A stretch of DNA of 64,000 bases, taken from the NCBI GenBank assembly GCA_958299035.1, contig CATQJL010000223.1, positions 79,935,322 through 79,999,321 on the forward strand, written 5' to 3'. Positions 35,901-48,600 of the stretch are shown here, one piece after another. The translations under genes and the position numbers were made by a program. Position 1 is the stretch's first letter. Every line of letters begins with the position of its first letter. The notes beneath the pieces were generated by a model. It was not told the origin of the DNA and ran no database searches. It saw only the letters and a list, made by a program, of their open reading frames with translations. Source of the stretch: Cylicocyclus nassatus. Taxonomy: Eukaryota; Nematoda; Chromadorea; Rhabditida; Strongylidae.

Positions 35901-38156
35901 TACGGTAGTGGTACGGTAGCCCCGCGAAAATGAGTTTTCGAATTTTAGGCTATCAGTGAATATTGTACAGATGAAGGAGAGAAACTGCATCTTTCATTGT
36001 TGTCTACAGCTAATGAGGAGGGATTGGTGAGTTATTTTATTCCTTGTGTAAAGCAGCTGCCATAGTCCGTAATTGCAGAAAGAATACTCGCAATACATCG
36101 TGAAAGAACGTAGATCGATTATTGACGTACTTCGAGAACATCCAACTTGCAAACCGCCAATTGAGTACCTGTTGGAATTATTGCCACGTCTACAGGTTGG
36201 TTCATTTACTACAGCAAAAGTGGGCGGGGTTTGGGTGCCCCCCCCCCCGCTTTTTGCTCATTTATGAAATTAGCTGAAACTGGAAGAACTGTTATAAGGC
36301 CTAGTATCTTTTATTCGAAGTAATAATTACATCCAACTCGTTTAAAAATCAATAATGTAATTTTTTCCTGGTTTTAGGCGCGTTACTACAGTATCGCTTC
36401 ATCACCCAAGCACAAAGAAAATCGAATTGCCATCTGTTGCATCATTACTAGGTATACTGTAGGCGACAGACTAATCAAAGGAGTCTGTACGAACTATTTA
36501 TTGGGAAAGGTGAGCATTATTTCTCAGTTTTGTTCTCATGTGGAGTGAGCCACTGATCAAGCAACAGCCCATATGAATCAATGGCAGAGAGATTCGTCTC
36601 TGAACTTTTACCCAATACCGTATTCTTCGAAGTGGACCAGGCGACTTCCTACGATATTGGGCGAGAGTTGAGGGTTTTTGATTGGCCATGATTTTATCAT
36701 ATGAGCTGCTGTTTGGACAAGGGATCCTTCAAAACTTTTTTTTATAAATTAGTTGTCCAGCGCATAATTCTTTTATTTCACGATTATTAAACAATATTGA
36801 TTATTGATTATTGCAGAATGTGAACGACCACACGCCCGTGTTTGTGCGCAAATCTCAAATGCGCTTACCTCATCGAACCACTACTCCAGTCATAATGATC
36901 GGTCCTGGAACTGGTTTTGCACCGTTCAGAGCATTCATCCAAGAGCGAAAATTCCAAAAAGATCAAGGTAGGTGCTGTGTGTCTCAGCTCTCAGTGGAGT
37001 GCTTATGCTATTTTGGCTATTCTGTAGGCAAAGAGACCGGACCAATGATGCTCTACTACGGATGTCGTCATCCAGAAGAAGATTTTATATACAAGGATGA
37101 GATAGAACAAATGGTGTCCGAAGGAGTGATCACGGATCTGGTCTGCGCATTTTCACGAACACAAGACCATAAAGTTTATGTACAGGTATGTTTTGGACCT
37201 AAAACTTCGCAAATCAATCGATATATTAATTTTCGTTCCTCGACAAGCAGCCATGTCTGTAATTTACACTCAGCAGTGAACTTTGATGATTTTCTTGTTA
37301 ATGCAAGTGTTCAAACTATAACTATTCAATCTGATTCCCCTCCCCTCCCCATCTCTGCTTTCAGTGCGCCCACTCCTCTCTAGATCGGGCGTGGATGTCG
37401 CTTCTCCACCTATAGCCCTCCAGATTGAAGAGGGATGGTGGGAAGGGAGGGAGAGAGAAAGAGAAAGAAAGAGAAATATAGTGGGAAGGGAGAGAAGGAC
37501 TTCCACATGTGCCAGAAAAATTGGGTTAGCAGTTTGGCCGGGAAATACTAGTTTTTGCTTGGATATAATAGCCATTTTTGTATGAACAAGCTAGAATTTT
37601 CAAAAATCTTCAAGACGGTACAAATTCTTCAGTATAAGTTATGTATTTTATAATGAAATTGACATCATTTGTTTTTTCTGCACTGAATAATGAATAACCA
37701 TAGAAATGTATTCAGATAATGCTATCACTGTTTCAGCACAAACTCTGGGAAAATCGTGAAAAAGTATGGGCGGCTATCGAAGCTGGTGCACATATCTACG
37801 TATGCGGGTTAGTTCATCATCAGAATTACTATCTCTTGCTTTTTCTGCACTTGAAGGCATAGCTTAGTCTTGAGTTTTGCTAATAGTCTTTTATTTTGAT
37901 AACTTTCACATGCGGAATGATTGTTTGCTCTGCATTTGCAATGTATGCGCACTCGATCAAATCGCTTCTTTCAGAAGGTTCAAAAATTTTCAATTGAAAA
38001 CTGATGTTTAGTGATGCACGAAACATGGCTCGCGATGTACAATATACTGTGCAACGTATATTCCGTGAAGTAGGCGGTAAAACCGAAGAAGAAGCAACGA
38101 AGCTATTCAAAGATCTGGAACGACAACGACGGTATCAAGCTGATGTTTGGTCATAG
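32988..38156 (+). CDS. emb-8: NADPH-cytochrome P450 reductase
   Basis: Endoplasmic-reticulum diflavin enzyme that passes electrons from NADPH through FAD and FMN to microsomal P450s and haem oxygenase. Seventeen exons: 32988-33103, 33758-33845, 33898-33984, 34067-34121, 34445-34572, 34655-34800, 35229-35355, 35403-35550, 35602-35708, 35763-35891, 35949-36026, 36079-36195, 36378-36509, 36817-36967, 37028-37185, 37737-37807 and 38012-38156. They give 660 residues, the normal family length. An N-terminal anchor (about 13-30) precedes the FMN domain (YGSQTGTAEEL about 73-83; ATYGEGDPTDNA; GLGNKTYEHFN). The connecting/FAD domain has RYYSIASSPK. The NADPH site has GPGTGFAPFR (about 515-524) and ends in a penultimate Trp (DVWS). 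Intron 10 is GC-AG (AAG/GCAAGC at 35892). Intron 1 carries a foldback element. All motifs look intact. Confidence 0.98.
33239..33605. mobile_element. Near-perfect foldback MITE in P450 reductase intron 1
   Basis: TTAAAGGCAGCGTCCAGGC at 33240 faces its inverse GCCTGGACGCTTCCTTTAA ending at about 33603. Complementarity runs almost to the loop at about 33413-33445. Both arms contain a segment like a tRNA D-arm (ATCTCAGCCGTTAGAGCA), so the element may derive partly from a tRNA gene. It belongs with the TTAAAGGC family. Confidence 0.8.
35892..35948 (+). other. GC-AG intron (intron 10 of P450 reductase)
   Basis: The donor reads AAG/GCAAGC and the acceptor ATTTTAG. Removing it joins ...SHVLK to AISEYC..., exactly as the family requires. 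No GT donor nearby keeps the frame. GC-AG introns are a known minor class of the major spliceosome. Confidence 0.85.
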
Positions 38157-39383
38157 TACCAATACTCGTCATAAGAACCTTTTTCTCGGAAAAGGAAAAT
38201 CTTGTTTGACATAGTCTTTGAGAAGAAGGTGTATGTCTATCTAGCAGTAAGACTCCAAAGAATTATAGTTGAATTATGTCCGCCTAGAAGTGCGTATTAG
38301 AGTTTGCATTTCTCTTCCTCTTTACTCGTCTCTTAAAATCATATCACTATCTTTGAATGTCCCTGTTCATAGAAGTACAGTTTGTCTTGATTAGGATCGA
38401 AAACGTAGGCACGCCGCGCACTCGCAGCGCGATACTTCGAGTGCGCGTCATGCAGTTGACTGTCAGTTAAGACAGACTGTAGCGGACAAGTGCTTTTTGA
38501 CCTTATTTCACTTCCTCTATGGCTTCACCCTTCAGTAACTTATCTCTTGATAGTTAGCAGTTTTATAGTTGGACTAAGCACGGACTGGTCATAGTGCCGG
38601 CTTTTGCATTTTTAAGAAATTGGCAGACTGCCACATGATCTGTGGATATGCAGACGAAGAGAGTAAAAATAAAGTCCAATTAGACTCGAACCATGCCGGG
38701 TCCTCAATCATGTCCAGTTCGTGTTTTGAACACTCATCTAGGGCTTTGTGAGAAGCTATACAACGTTCATTCTTCTTGTTCATTTATGTGCTACGTCTGC
38801 AAATATCTTTTGCGGGTATTGAGTCTTTTTGTATTCGTTAATTGTATCTTGATTGAGCTGCATTCGAAAATCCTGGGCGTTTATCTGTCTGCTCTTTAGC
38901 TGTGATTCAAGTAAATTCATATGTTTATCACCTTGTTCTTGTACGATAAAGAATAGCAAATGTTTTCCAAGAAGCAGTCAGATTCAAGGTGTGGTTGGGG
39001 CCAAATGGGGCTGATGCTAATGAGTGCTTGCCTACCACACCTTTGAGGAGATTTGTAAATAGAAATAATCATGTGTACTAATGCCGAGTCATATGCTTGA
39101 TCACTGATCATAATAATCACAACATATATCACAAAAATCCGGATTGCTGAGCAAATATGTTCAAATATTATTCTGATTGAGCGTTTGTACACGTACAAGA
39201 TTTCCAGGGAACAATCTAAACATCCAAAAGCATCGAGAGTGGCCTACATTTATTGTGAAATCATGCAAGTAAATTTTCTTCGTCAGTACTTGGAGGATCT
39301 AAGTTTGTCTGCAAAACCTTTCTGGGGCCTAGCAGGCTATATGCAACAATGCGCACAGGAATGATGGACACCCCAAAAAACCC
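38157..39383. other. 3' flank of P450 reductase
   Basis: No gene seen. AATAAA at 38668-38673, 512 bp after the stop codon, is a possible polyadenylation signal; nothing closer fits the consensus. Confidence 0.4.
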
Positions 39384-39872
39384 TTAAAGGCAGCAAACAC
39401 CTAAAATCTCGCCTCCAATGATTTTGTCATCGGCTTTTCCTGGCCCTGATCACAGCTATAGAATTCAATTTCTCTAAAACCTTCAAAAAACCCCGATTCC
39501 CGAGAACCCTCTCTTCAGAGGGCGGACGAGTTTCGAATTGCTCGACCCCGTCGGCATGCCCAGGAGCAGCTGTAACTGCATGAAGCTTGCAGTTGCAACT
39601 GCAACTGCTGCGTATGCTGTCGTCCGAAGGTGGCCGACCGCAAAAAGCAACTGCAAGCACCTGCAACTGCAACTGCAGCTTATGCTGTCGTAGATTCGTC
39701 CAAAGGAGGCGGACCGCAAACAAAGGGGCGGAGTGCAAAATAATCAGGCGCGCTTTTTCCCCTTAGAAGCAATATTGGGAGACCGGACCAACGCAGTTGG
39801 TCTTCTTCTGGTCCCTACATATACATCGTATTGAGAAGGGTAGCATAGATTCTGGATGTACTCTGCCTTTAA
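39384..39872. mobile_element. TTAAAGGCAG-bounded foldback element
   Basis: It starts TTAAAGGCAGC and ends CTGCCTTTAA. The interior contains two copies of a GCAACTGCAACTGC block, each followed by ATGCTGTCGT (39592-39622 and 39660-39690), and inverted TTCGGACGACAG-like pieces. No transposase is present. Confidence 0.6.
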
Positions 39873-40038
39873 GTGGTCAAGGGCGGCAAAAACTGGCGCA
39901 TATACGCAATTACACACATGCAGCCACTTCTACAGTAATACAATCCGCTTTGCTTGGACTGCTTTACAAGATCATTTAAGTCGGAATGGGTGTGAATATT
40001 GAAAAACGAAAACTGTTGATGTAGGAAAAAATGAGCAC

Positions 40039-40519
40039 TTAAAGGCACCGTCCACCCAAAATGGAGGTTGGCGAGATTATGATGACATACTATTGTGGGC
40101 CCCCATACTAGACAAATCCCCAAGCTTCGCCGCAAAAGACTGCTTCTGAAGCGAGAAATCCGCTCCGAGAAACAAAAGTGGGCGGGGCGCCCCCGGCCGC
40201 CCCGCCCACTTGCATGCTTTATCTCGCCTGCACTTGTTGCAGAGGGTTCTCGAAACAGGGATTTTTGGGGGTTTCGCAAATTTTCGACTCCATATTCGGA
40301 ATCAGGGCTTTCAGAAGGCCTGAAGGCGACAAAAACATTGAATTCGAGTTGGGTGGACCGCCGGGGGCGCCCCGCCCACTTTGTTACTTCCGGAGCGGAT
40401 TTCTCGCTTCAGAAGCAGTCTTTTGCGGCGAAGGTTGGAGGTTGGTCTAGTATGAGGGCCCACACTAGTATGCCATCATAATCTCGCCAACCTCCATTTT
40501 GGGTGGACGGTGCCTTTAA
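40039..40519. mobile_element. TTAA-bounded foldback MITE
   Basis: TTAAAGGCACCGTCCACCC at 40039 and its perfect inverse ending TTAA at 40519 are the clearest ends in this family. The inverted arms are about 150 bp (for instance AAGACTGCTTCTGAAGCGAG at about 40135 against its complement near 40405). TTAA at both outer edges could be the target duplication, as for piggyBac-type elements. The interior has CGGGGCGCCCC-type GC-rich sequence. Confidence 0.8.
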
Positions 40520-41599
40520 TAACAATTGTGTAGAAAGCGGAGGACCACGTTTAATATGCGTGGCTTGGTTAATATGATAGCATCGTGTCAGGACTAACTG
40601 ACGTGAGCAACGGCCTATTTCTGACTTGTAAAGAAGGGGAGCTGTGGTACCCTTCTTTACAAGTCAGAGATGAACAAGTCTTTAGAAGAGATTGGAATAT
40701 ATCTGTAAACACTTAACTTAGAGGCAAAGTAAACGTCGTGTTAAGACAACTTGAAAAAAATATAGCAGGAAAGCAAGCAACAAAGTGCATGATGTCCAAG
40801 ATTAAAGATTTGGATTCTCGCTGACGGCAGCGGAATTAGCAAAAACGAGATGCAATGAAGCCATATGGCATAACTGTATTTAATGTTATATTTTTCATCT
40901 CAGGTTTGTTTTTTGCCGGTGCTAGTGAAAGCCATTCTATTGAACCGACTCTTAAGAGATTTGATTAGACCTTACTTTCGCAAGCTTAGTTAGATCCTTC
41001 TATAATTATCTCAATCTAATGTCTCACACCTCATCGCTGTTGACGGAGGATGAACGAAATCCACGGGTATGTCAAGAAACGCAAACCTGTTCAATATTTA
41101 CTCCACACAACCCTGAGTCACTTGATTACGGAGAAAAATCTGTGAGATCAAAGCGCACATCAGAAATTAATTGAGAGCAACTTTGCAGGAAGCAAACGGG
41201 AGCTAACAGTCTCGAAACTCCGGAATAAGAAATTTCCTAGAAAATTTCATGTGAAAAAGCCATTATTTTACAGAAGTCATGGTCGACTGTCCAGAAATCT
41301 TGGCATAGTTGGAATCTTTTGGTTGGTCTTGGCGGAGACCAATAATAAGATTGATAGAGATCATTTTTGTTGAAAAAAAATCTCACATATTTTTCTATCA
41401 CAACTTGGAAATAATGATTATAACTTTTGAAGAGTCTAGGATTTGAGAAGTTGAGTCATCAAGTACAAGAGTTTGTGCACAAAAAAAGTGCGAGAAACTT
41501 TGTTGTAAACTTTCACACATTATTTACAGTATTTACTTAACAGTTTGGGGAAAAGACACGAGAGTAAAGTCCGTATTGTCTCAAAAAAGTAACTTAGCA

Positions 41600-41765
41600 A
41601 AATTAAAATATAGAAATATAAAAATATAATAAAATATAAAAATTAAAGCAAAAATCAAGTAGAAATATAAAAATATAAAAATTAAAATATAAAAATATAA
41701 AAATGTAACAAAATATAAAAATTAAAATAAAAATTAAGTAACTTAGCAAAATTAAGTAACTTGTT
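41600..41765 (+). repeat. AT-rich simple repeat (AAATATAAA)
   Basis: Irregular tandem runs of AAAATATAAAAATT-type units. No coding capacity. Confidence 0.8.
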
Positions 41766-41842
41766 GAAAATTATATTGCTTTAAACGTGGATTAATTCCA
41801 CCGAATAAGTCACGTGTGAAGTTTCAAAAAACAATGTATGTA

Positions 41843-42860
41843 TTAGGTCGTTCCGAAAGTAATGTCGCTTTTTTCAAACAAGCGCCACATCTCGTGGAAC
41901 AAAAATATGTAAGAGGTTCTGTAGCATTTGATGCAGAATTTCATTCTCTTTCTAATGGTTATATAATTACCGCACAAAACTGAATAACCTCTCGAAAAAT
42001 TATCAAAATCTGCGACCCATGCTTTTTGAGAAGGGCAAGTTTCACAATTTTTCTAAATTTTTATAACAACCCTCGGAAGGAGTCCAAGTAAAGGATGGAT
42101 GCAACAAACCCTACAGAAGACTGCACAACTTTTTTCTACTTTTCAGAGCTCGTCATAATTTTTGTATAGATTTTCTGATGGAATTACCGAATTTTAGCAG
42201 GCTCGTCTCAGACACAAATGCATCAAAGACCAATAACTCTTCAGATTTTGAAACTTACAAAGATGGATAACGGTTTGACACTAATTTTACAAACCAAATG
42301 AGCATTCACCGCTTCAGATTAGCAACTTTTAAAAATTCCGGGTACAGCCTGGGGCGCCTTGGAAAACCTGAAATATGATGATTTTACCCCGGAAAACTAT
42401 ATGAATCGGAAAACAAAAACAACTGGTAAAAGGAGGAGAAAAAGCTGCGACGAATGGCACCCGAGTTGCTTGCCGGTTGTTGTTCTGTGAGGTTTGAGTT
42501 GACCAAATATGGATGATAGCATTGAAAAAGTCATTTAGGAAGCACTAAGAAGCAAGCTAAGGAAAAGAAAAAATTACTTTGTGTTCTATAGGATTTGCCC
42601 TATCTATCTGTCACTTGCAATTCTTCGGAGAATAGGTACAAAAGTTTAGAAAAATGCTGAACTTGACCATGGCAAAAAGCATGAGTCGCAGATTTTGGTA
42701 ATTTTTCGAGAGCTCGATGAATATTATACAATGATATCATAACTAATAGAAAGAGGATGAAATTATGCATCGAATGCTCATAAGAACTCTCGAAAATCTT
42801 GATTCGATAGAAAGTGGCGTTCATTTGAAAAAAAGCGACATTACTTTCGGAACGACCTAA
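41843..42860. mobile_element. Mariner-type foldback element C
   Basis: TTAGGTCGTTCCGAAAGTAA at 41843 and its inverse ending at 42860, with TA on both sides. Arms pair for several hundred bases (for example, 41977-42055 against 42640-42715). It lacks a transposase. A single related end (TTTCAGAACAACCTAA) lies at about 44618-44633. Confidence 0.78.
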
Positions 42861-42999
42861 TAAAAAGATGCACTGAAAATAGGCGCACTTATTTCGCCTA
42901 CGCAGGAAATGCAGAAACTGCAATCCGACCGCGATGCCGCCTCTGAGTCGTAGAAAGGCAACATGGAAAGAGGATACGCAGGCGACAAACAACACACGA

Positions 43000-45181
43000 A
43001 AGCTGCCATGCACCATTGTCCGTTATCTTGCTCATACTTTGATTATTATCTGGATTCTGTAATTATACAAGAATCATTTGCAATTTAATATCTGAATTTG
43101 CACATTCTGCGCAGTAATTCACGAGTAATTGCCGTAAGCAGGTCAGTGAAAACCATTTCAATGGAACGAAATGTTGAAAAACGATCTTACACCAATTTGA
43201 GTCCATGGTTTTCGGAATCAAAGAATGAACAGAAAAATCAGTGGAAATCACAAGTTTCAAACATAGAAGTCGTGTAATACCGCACATCTCGTGCATTAGA
43301 CAACTATGCTGTTGAGCGAGCCATGGCTCAAAGACTAGACGTCGTTGCGTCCTGCCAAGATAGTTCGCCCTTGAAAGAGAAGTAGACAACTAGAAAAATG
43401 AAAGCGCGCGCTAGTAGACGCCGACGGCGTCCGCATTGGCGCCTTGTCTCTGCGCGCGACGAGTCGCCTATAAGTACTTGTTGAACTACTCTATACTGTG
43501 ACGACAGTTGACGTCTTGAAAGTGGTGACTCACCCTAGTAAAATAGCCAAGAATCTCACATTGTACTCCAAAGTTAGTGTAGAAAAAGCAGACAAAATTG
43601 AGACGTTATTTGTTCAATGTTTCATCCTACTTCAAAGTTAGAGGACATCCAATCAAAGCATCGTTTTTTCGTGAAGGTAAACAAACCGAGTCGGTTGACT
43701 AACCGACTTCACGCCGCCTATATGTACCATGACATTCGGCATCGCTGCCGTTGTGTGTCAGCTCTGTGTGCTCGCCAACTTCTGCGCAGTATTTGATACG
43801 TTGCTTTCGCAAATCTTTGCAGTTCATAACTCGTGACTCACAATCCCATTTTTTAGCATTCGTCTATTGTCGAGTAGGTCTCTTTGATAGTGTGTGCAAT
43901 TGCAGATTTTCCAAGATCAGCCAGTTTTGGATATTATATTTACATTTTTTGGATTTATTTGGCTGCTTGGAAGTCATGCTTGATTAGGTGTAAATAACTA
44001 TACTTTATGTATATATTACCTGGGGGATAGGTCCGTTGACAAGATCCGGAGAATTGTGCAATTGCACGCATTATCTACTACAGTTGGAACCGAATATTCG
44101 TATTCGAATAATTTATTCGAAATATACTATTCGAATTCGAAAAAGTCAAATAATTAGATTATTCAAATAGTCCAAGAAATAAAAAAGGCCCAGAGATAAA
44201 TATCATTAAAAAAGAGCATCTTTCTACCATCGCCAACATTGTGCTGATTGAGCTCTATAAATTATGATTTTTGTAAAAAATGCAAAAAACATTTTTCTGC
44301 ATTTTTCACAAAAATCATAACTTTTCATAGAAAAACTCAACCAACCAAACTTGGCACTTTAGAAAGAGCAGCTCACAAAACCTACACCATGCTCTCAGAT
44401 TTTTTTGCAACGTCCAAATTTTCGACGATTTATTTTCGAAAATCGGGACTTTAGGCAACTTTCCTTTTCTGGTGTTTATCTCTGGAGTCACCTGCTGTCA
44501 AAGAGCAGCAAAGATGTTATTAGGAACTAGATGAGTTTCTTTATCTGTAGAAATTTTTGTAATTAAATACGTTCACATAGGGAGCAGTTACGAATTTTTC
44601 AAAACCAAAACGACAGAACTTTCAGAACAACCTAATATAAAAATCGGACAAATAATATTCATTCATGTGAAAAATTTTCGAATTTCAGTTATTCGGTATT
44701 CATTCGTTCGAAAATTTTTCAAAAATCAAATATTCAATATTCTTTCATTCGATGAGAATTCCCTTTGTGACAACTATATTATCTACTCAACCGTATACTA
44801 TTACGGACATACTTGAGTAGAAAAGACGCTTACAAGGCCCTGTATTTTGATTTGCATTTGCTTGCAATTCAATAGATTCGTCGAAAAAGTAGTGTGTTTG
44901 CGGAGCCGACAACATTTGCACGTAAAAATACCACTAGAGTGCGCATTTTCAAGTCCTCCATCCAATGGCCATCTCCATCGCGTAAATGTTGTCGCCATCG
45001 CGTAAATGTTGTCGCCTATCAACCATCATATCCAGTGGAATGTTAGTGCGTTCGTGAAAAAGCTTTAGCTTCTCTGCTTGCTGATTTTCGCATTGTTCTC
45101 GTCCATGTCTTCTCTATGGTTTACATTAAACATTGGGCCTTTCCATTGATTTTCCTGTTCGCTCAACATCTGTGAGTAACC
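43000..45181. other. Gene-free interval upstream of the esterase-like gene
   Basis: I see no gene. It contains TATTCGAATA-type palindromic repeats at about 44093-44170 and 44690-44755, an 18-bp direct duplication (ATCGCGTAAATGTTGTCG) at about 44978-45013, and a GC-rich patch at 43405-43475. That patch resembles one at 52920-53040 (TGCGTGCGATGAGTCGCC-like). Confidence 0.5.
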
Positions 45182-45347
45182 TTTGATTCAACTGGCTAGG
45201 CGGCTGGAAGGTGGGGCTTTGTGACCTAATTAAGGTCGCTCGCGCCCGCGACGCAGTCTGCGTCTCTCCCGCGGCGTGCACTCTGACCATTACTTAGCCT
45301 TAATTAGGTCACGAAGCCCCGCCTTCCGCCAAGCCAGTTGAATCAAA
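45182..45347. repeat. Inverted repeat about 300 bp upstream of the esterase-like start
   Basis: TTTGATTCAACTGGC at 45182 faces GCCAGTTGAATCAAA ending at 45347. An inner pair, GACCTAATTAAGG and CCTTAATTAGGTC, surrounds a GC-rich loop. A diverged relative lies in intron 3 (46441-46557). It may be a small MITE; its position near the promoter is notable but no function is shown. Confidence 0.75.
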
Positions 45348-45621
45348 TGGTAAACTGTATGACAGGCTAAGTGCGAGCGGCGCTATCTTGTGTTTATTTC
45401 CTTATTTGCGGGTTAGATGACTTGACGCTTCCTGCCTTCGCTGAGTGAGGAAAAATTTACCGCAGTAAATTTGCTTTCGTTTCGCCGCGACTCACAGGCA
45501 TCGTCCGCATCACCAAGACTCGTAGGCATCGACGGACTGTATTACAACCATAGCCATGCCAACAAGTGACCGTCAGCATTTCTTTCGAATCGGGCCTTTT
45601 ATGCTGGAAAAATCATAAAAT

Positions 45622-45644
45622 TTACTTCCAGAAAGATCTCTGTC
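45622..45644 (+). promoter_or_regulatory. Candidate trans-splice acceptor before esterase-like gene
   Basis: TTTACTTCCAG ends at 45631, 13 bases before the ATG at 45645. It supports that ATG, which is followed directly by a signal peptide. Confidence 0.4.
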
Positions 45645-48600
45645 ATGATAATACTGCTGCTGTCATTTACGGGTATTGTAGTTGCACAGAATTATGTAAC
45701 TGTCAAAACGTCTTATGGTATTGTACAAGGTCGTACGGTAGATTACGGTAGGTACCTCCCAGATTCCACTCAAAGGCTACTGCAGGACGATGGCGCAGAA
45801 GCGGTATTAGTTGAATGGGCGCGAACGAGGCGCGCGCATATTCTCCTGCGTCTCATGCGCTCTGCGGCTGATAAAACCGCGTTCGCGCCTAAAGATGAAG
45901 AGAAGAAAGAAGAGCGCCTTCGTCGTGCAGCAGCCTATACATCCATCCAAATTATTTCTTCTAAGGAAACGATAGAAGTCAACTTTACTATGGACGAGCT
46001 GATATTTTCCTTGGTGTACCCTATGCCCGAGCACCAATTGGAGATTTGCGATTCAAGGTAAGCCTCTTTTTCTGACCCACAGTATCACGATATCTAATCG
46101 ATAAATGTTTACAGAGGGCCGTAGATTGCGCTCCATACAATCAAATCTACGACGCGACCTACTACAGGCCCAAATGTCCGCAGTTGTATGCTGGAGACTA
46201 TGTGAATGAGGATTGCCTGTATCTGAATATATTTACACCTAAGGTAAGTTTTCACTTATTATCGCTCGCTTGTTACATACATTCAGTATTGTTTCGATAT
46301 AGTGGTTTTGCGGTGCCGCTAAACTTTGCGCGTCAAAATTGGCCATGGGCTGCAAAGCTTGAGATTATAGGCCATATAGCCGTTATAGACGCACAAGTGT
46401 TGTCGTCACCCACGGGGTAATATGTCGAACGAAAACTTACCCTTTGATTCAACGAGAGTAGCGGCTGGAAGGCGACCGCTCGCACCAGCTGCGGTCCACG
46501 TCTCTCAGTGACCCCCCCCCCCCCCTTCCAGCCGACAACCTTTGTTGAATTGAAGGGTTCCAGATGCTTCCTTGTACCTGCTAGAGATTCTTGCTTTTTT
46601 TTACATTTTTGCACCTCAGTCGTCTTTCTTCCTACAGTGCTTTGAATATTTTGATACGTTCCAGGCTGGCGCTCAACCCGGAGCCGCAGTTATGGTGTTC
46701 ATCGACGGTGCCAATGGTTTTGGGCAAGGTGGCTGGGATTCGACGACTCAGAAAGGAATGGTGCGAAATCTCGTATCTCGCGGTGTTGTCTGTGTAACAC
46801 TACAATACCGGCTAGGAGCCCTAGGTGAGTTCTGTTTTGCGATAATTTTCACTACTGGAGTTCAAATACTGCGTGCAATCAAATTGAAACAACACAAATA
46901 GCCTAGTGTAGTCGTTTCTGCCCGGTATACGTAAAAATTGGGCCGTTTGATATCGTGCTGGACCCATGCCTACGTCCCGCCCTCTCGATCCCTGATTGGC
47001 AAGTTGCCACCGCCCCTGCGCTCGCATACGTGACGCAACCCTCTAGCAAAGCGGTTGCGTCGATCCATATCGAATGCTCTGTCCCACTTTCAATCAAGAA
47101 GATGAGTATTTTGATCCAATTCTTATAGCGGTATCTTAGAGCGTCAAGGTGTACCATTAAGATTGCATTTTCGTGGCCGCTCGCAGGTAAAGGAATTCAG
47201 GACCTTGTATGGGTTTGAGGTGACCGAGGTGGCACGAGAAATTTGTCGGGCCAAATAAAAATAATCGTGTTTTAGGATAAGGCTTGTACTATAGTACTAG
47301 ATTACATGCTGACCATTGGCAAATTGGCGAGTTAGGTGGCCTTTTTGCAAATACATATTTATTGAAAAACACTGCTACTATCAAAAACAATGCTACTATT
47401 CTACTATTCTATGCTACTAACAATGCCATTGAATATTCTATAGGCGAGTCATCGCACGCAGAGACTGAGTGCCTCTGCGGTCAATGTCGGCGTCTCCCTA
47501 ATCAAACGCTCTCTCATCCCTCTCATTGTCTGTTGCTCGGGCGCCACAGCGTCCATTCTTTCCGTGCGATGGCTCACCTGTAGATACCTATTGAAAAGTA
47601 CTATGTAACGAAAAAAGACAGAACTTTCTGGATAAATACAGGAGTAAACACAAAACAAGAATACGCTCTTAATACACATGAACGCAATCTTTTGAGTGAC
47701 CATTTCACTCAAAGCTTTCAAAGACGTTTACAAATAATGGCAAGAAAAACAATAACACACAAAAAACGTTACGACAAAAGATATGAACAAGTAACGCTAG
47801 ATGTACGAACAGAAAAGGACTGAAAAAACAGTATAAACAGAATTCTTGGAAAGGAATCTCTGGAAACCTTTTTTGCAAGTTACTATTTACGTTTGAATCA
47901 AGTGTGCATATGATAGAAATACCAAATATACCTGCTATACCAAATAATTTGATGTCACAGAGGACTCCATTTCATCATCGAGTTATGAACTGGTTTTATG
48001 AGGCATAATTTTACAGGAGGATGGCTGGCTTCAAATCTCGAAGTGTGGCAAAGAAATCTTTGAAGGAAAATGTGCAAAAATGTCTTTTTGCAAGTCGCTA
48101 TACTAAATCAAATACATGTACAAAAAAATAATGAGGTCACAATGAGATTAATTTTGAAAAAGAGAGGTAATATTTTGAAAAAGCGTTCTACGAGGTAGAT
48201 TTACAAAAGATATGCGAACGTTGAAACCCGTAAAGCTTGACACGAAGTAATCTAAGGCTCTGCAATCTTGAAACAAGACAAGAGCTCTCCGATAGTGACT
48301 TGTCCGTCCAGATTGTCTGCAGCTGCTAAAATATTTCCTCAAAAGTAAGGGGTTACACTTCTGAGATGAAACACAAGCAAAGGGCAACACATAACAAAAA
48401 ATTTACATCCATTATAGATAGCTCGTGCTTTCACTCCCCGCCCCCCCCCCCCTTTTCCTCGTATTAACAATTAGATTTATTTCAGAAAGTCAAATTGAAA
48501 TTATCCTTGTTCAAAATTTTTTTCCAAAAATTTCGCGGAGACTGTGGCTGCAATGCACGCTCATGCAGAAATCTTTTTCGTGTCTTCTTTTTATCTCCAA

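Noticed and set aside
42600..43389. Minus-strand frames of 138 and 108 codons
   Set aside because: The first covers a mariner-type foldback arm; neither has a domain or splice support.
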